A stretch of DNA of 64,000 nt from NCBI GenBank assembly GCA_902563555.1, contig CACEXM010000003.1, positions 1-64,000 on the forward strand, given 5' to 3'. How positions within the stretch are numbered: the first letter of the stretch is position 1; every line of letters begins with the position of its first letter. Positions 62,651-64,000 of the stretch are shown here, one piece after another. The stretch is from an uncultured Pelagibacteraceae bacterium (GTDB lineage Bacteria > Pseudomonadota > Alphaproteobacteria > Pelagibacterales > Pelagibacteraceae). The position numbers and the translations under genes were made by a program. The notes under the pieces are model-generated. The model was not told the DNA's origin and did no database searches. It saw only the letters and a program-made list of their open reading frames with translations.

Positions 62651-63802
62651 TTGAGCAAATCAAATCAATTAACAAAACTAGACCAATCGGGGAAACCTTA
62701 TATTATATACAAGTCTCAAACGGGATTTGATCTTTACACAAATTTTTCAAAAAAAATTGTTTTAAATGAGAAAAATATTCAAAGTTTTTTGAGGAAGAAA
62801 AATAAAAAAAAAATAAAAAATACTGATCTTTATATTGGTTTTTTTGGCTACGAACTTTTAAATAATCTAATTAATATAAAATTACCTAGACAAAAAGATT
62901 TAAATTTTCCAAAAGGTATTTTTTATAAACCAGAAAAAAAAATTAAATTAAGTAATAACCTTAATTATTTTGAAAGAGATTTTGAGTCTGGAAGTTTTAA
63001 AATAAATATAAATAAAAAAAGCTATACAAAAATATTCAATAAATTCAAAAAAAAAATTAAAAGAGGTGAAACCTATCAAATTAAAATTTGCACCAAATAC
63101 AAAACTAAATCTAAAATAGATCCATTAGATTTTTTTTCAAGGTTGTCTAAGACAAATTTAGCTCCAGAAGCTTTCATGATTAAAGACAACAACTACTCAA
63201 TAGTTAGTTGCTCACCCGAAAATCTAATTACAAAAAAAGGCTCAGAAATATCTACAAAACCAATTGCCGGAACAGTAAAAAAAACTAAAAATCTTAATAA
63301 GTCAAAAGCACTAAATTATTTTAGAAAAAACCTCAAAGAAACCAAAGAACATAACATGATTGTAGATATGGAAAGAAATGATCTGTCAAGAATTTGTGAG
63401 ATTGGCACTGTAAGACTATCAAAGCAAAAAATCGTTGAGGAATATAAAGATTTATATCATTACGTAAGTCTAATTAAAGGAAAATTAAGAAAAAATATCA
63501 ATAACGTGAATATAATTAAAGCGATGATGCCGGGCGGTTCAGTTATTGGATGTCCTAAGATAAACACCCTTAATCTTTTAAATAATCAAGAAAAAGAAAA
63601 TAGAAATATTTATACAGGTAGCTTTGGTTATATAAAATTTAATGGTGATATGAGATTTAATATTATTATTAGATCAATTTTAAATTTTAAAAATATGTCA
63701 GAGATATCTGTCGCGTCAGGTGTCGTGGTTGATAGTAATGCCAACCATGAATTTTATGAAAATTTTTTAAAAGCCAAAGCGCTAATTGATTTGTTTAAAT
63801 GA
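62651..63802 (+). CDS. pabB: Aminodeoxychorismate synthase component I
   Basis: A 383-residue chorismate-binding enzyme that, with PabA, makes 4-amino-4-deoxychorismate for folate. Motifs: GETYQIKICTKYKTK, SPENLITKKGSEISTKPIAG, NMIVDMERNDLSRICEIG, MMPGGSVIGCPKINTL and GSFGYIKFNGDMRFNIIIR. The start is a TTG at 62651 right after the MFS stop; there is no ATG alternative nearby. Anthranilate synthase is less likely because of the short N-terminal region. It overlaps pabA by 4 bp. Confidence 0.9.
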   Translation: MSKSNQLTKLDQSGKPYIIYKSQTGFDLYTNFSKKIVLNEKNIQSFLRKKNKKKIKNTDLYIGFFGYELLNNLINIKLPRQKDLNFPKGIFYKPEKKIKLSNNLNYFERDFESGSFKININKKSYTKIFNKFKKKIKRGETYQIKICTKYKTKSKIDPLDFFSRLSKTNLAPEAFMIKDNNYSIVSCSPENLITKKGSEISTKPIAGTVKKTKNLNKSKALNYFRKNLKETKEHNMIVDMERNDLSRICEIGTVRLSKQKIVEEYKDLYHYVSLIKGKLRKNINNVNIIKAMMPGGSVIGCPKINTLNLLNNQEKENRNIYTGSFGYIKFNGDMRFNIIIRSILNFKNMSEISVASGVVVDSNANHEFYENFLKAKALIDLFK

Positions 63803-64000
63803 TATATGTGATAGATCATAACGACTCATTTACTCACAATGTGGTTCACCAATTTGCTTTATTTGATAAAGTTGAATGTGATAACTATAATGAGATTAGT
63901 GAAAAAAAAATCCAACAAGCTTCAACAATAGTTTTTTCACCAGGACCAGGTAGTCCAAAAGATTATCCAGTAACTTCTAAAATTTATAAAAGATTTAAGG
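63799..64000 (+). CDS. pabA: Aminodeoxychorismate synthase glutamine amidotransferase, 5' part
   Basis: An open frame of 67 codons cut by the window end. It starts MIYVIDHNDSFTHNVVHQFA, and FSPGPGSPKDYPVT is the class I glutamine amidotransferase N-terminal motif. The catalytic Cys/His lie beyond the window. The ATG overlaps the pabB stop (ATGA), so both subunits are translationally coupled. TrpG is an alternative name, but linkage to pabB favours pabA. Confidence 0.9.
   Translation, partial: MIYVIDHNDSFTHNVVHQFALFDKVECDNYNEISEKKIQQASTIVFSPGPGSPKDYPVTSKIYKRFK

Noticed and set aside
1-64000. tRNA/rRNA genes, CRISPR arrays, insertion sequences, attachment sites
   Set aside because: I looked for cloverleaf-like blocks in the gaps, for regularly spaced repeats and for transposase or integrase motifs and found none. 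A systematic tRNAscan/Rfam search was not possible.

Overview
The window is 64 kb of very AT-rich, tightly packed bacterial chromosome. It most likely comes from a marine SAR11 alphaproteobacterium (Pelagibacterales, 'Candidatus Pelagibacter'-like). I infer this from the low G+C and Lys/Asn/Ile-rich proteins, and from intergenic gaps of only a few bases with many stop/start overlaps. Alphaproteobacterial signature genes point the same way: NDUFA12, DUF2155, DUF3553, an ABA4-like protein, a ScfR-type regulator beside isocitrate lyase, and a TPP riboswitch directly in front of a thiV-type sodium:solute symporter. I see no rRNA, tRNA, CRISPR array, insertion sequence or prophage.

Layout. 1-6.5 kb: 3' part of aspS, a stand-alone NrdJb-like domain protein, NDUFA12 and DUF2155, the accC-accB-aroQ operon and thiS-thiG. 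6.5-17 kb: an RNase E/G, PBP1A, prfB with its programmed frameshift, an AsmA-like protein, tyrS, anmK and an alpha/beta hydrolase. 17.1-23.4 kb: the iscR-sufBCDS-sufU-sufT-sufA iron-sulfur operon behind a near-perfect IscR type-1 operator. 23.4-29.6 kb: a small ORF, glnA, a YbaK-like deacylase, a DMT permease, an ExaC/AldB-type aldehyde dehydrogenase with a strongly basic in-frame upstream region, its DUF779 partner, a thioesterase and a GYD protein.

29.6-43.2 kb is the main accessory block. It holds a CUT2-type sugar/polyol ABC transporter, iolG-, iolE- and iolD-like genes, a second Gfo/Idh/MocA oxidoreductase, a ROK-family protein lacking the usual zinc cysteines, an HpcH/HpaI aldolase, a 2-hydroxyacid dehydrogenase, an SSADH-like dehydrogenase and a FAH-family hydrolase. 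It looks like myo-inositol (or related cyclitol) uptake and catabolism in which the classical iolB/C/J/A enzymes are absent and other families may stand in. It is the best candidate here for an undescribed pathway.

43.2-64 kb: ccdA, azoR, the TPP riboswitch and thiV, an ABC-2 exporter, aceA with a divergent ScfR/RamB-like regulator and striking tandem 9-bp repeats between them, a GNAT-like protein, rseP, HU, amtB, a GT9 glycosyltransferase, a rhodanese, a DsbA-like isomerase, an ABA4-like protein, recX, cysQ-DUF3553, mnmA, a 27-residue basic microprotein, metC-like, an MFS permease, pabB and the start of pabA.

The window combines housekeeping (translation, wall, Fe-S assembly, fatty acid, thiamine and folate synthesis), nitrogen uptake and assimilation (amtB, glnA, with no PII gene nearby) and uptake of low-molecular-weight organic compounds. 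Functions are assigned by reading protein motifs; no database search was run. Several small genes of 27-56 codons were found by direct translation.
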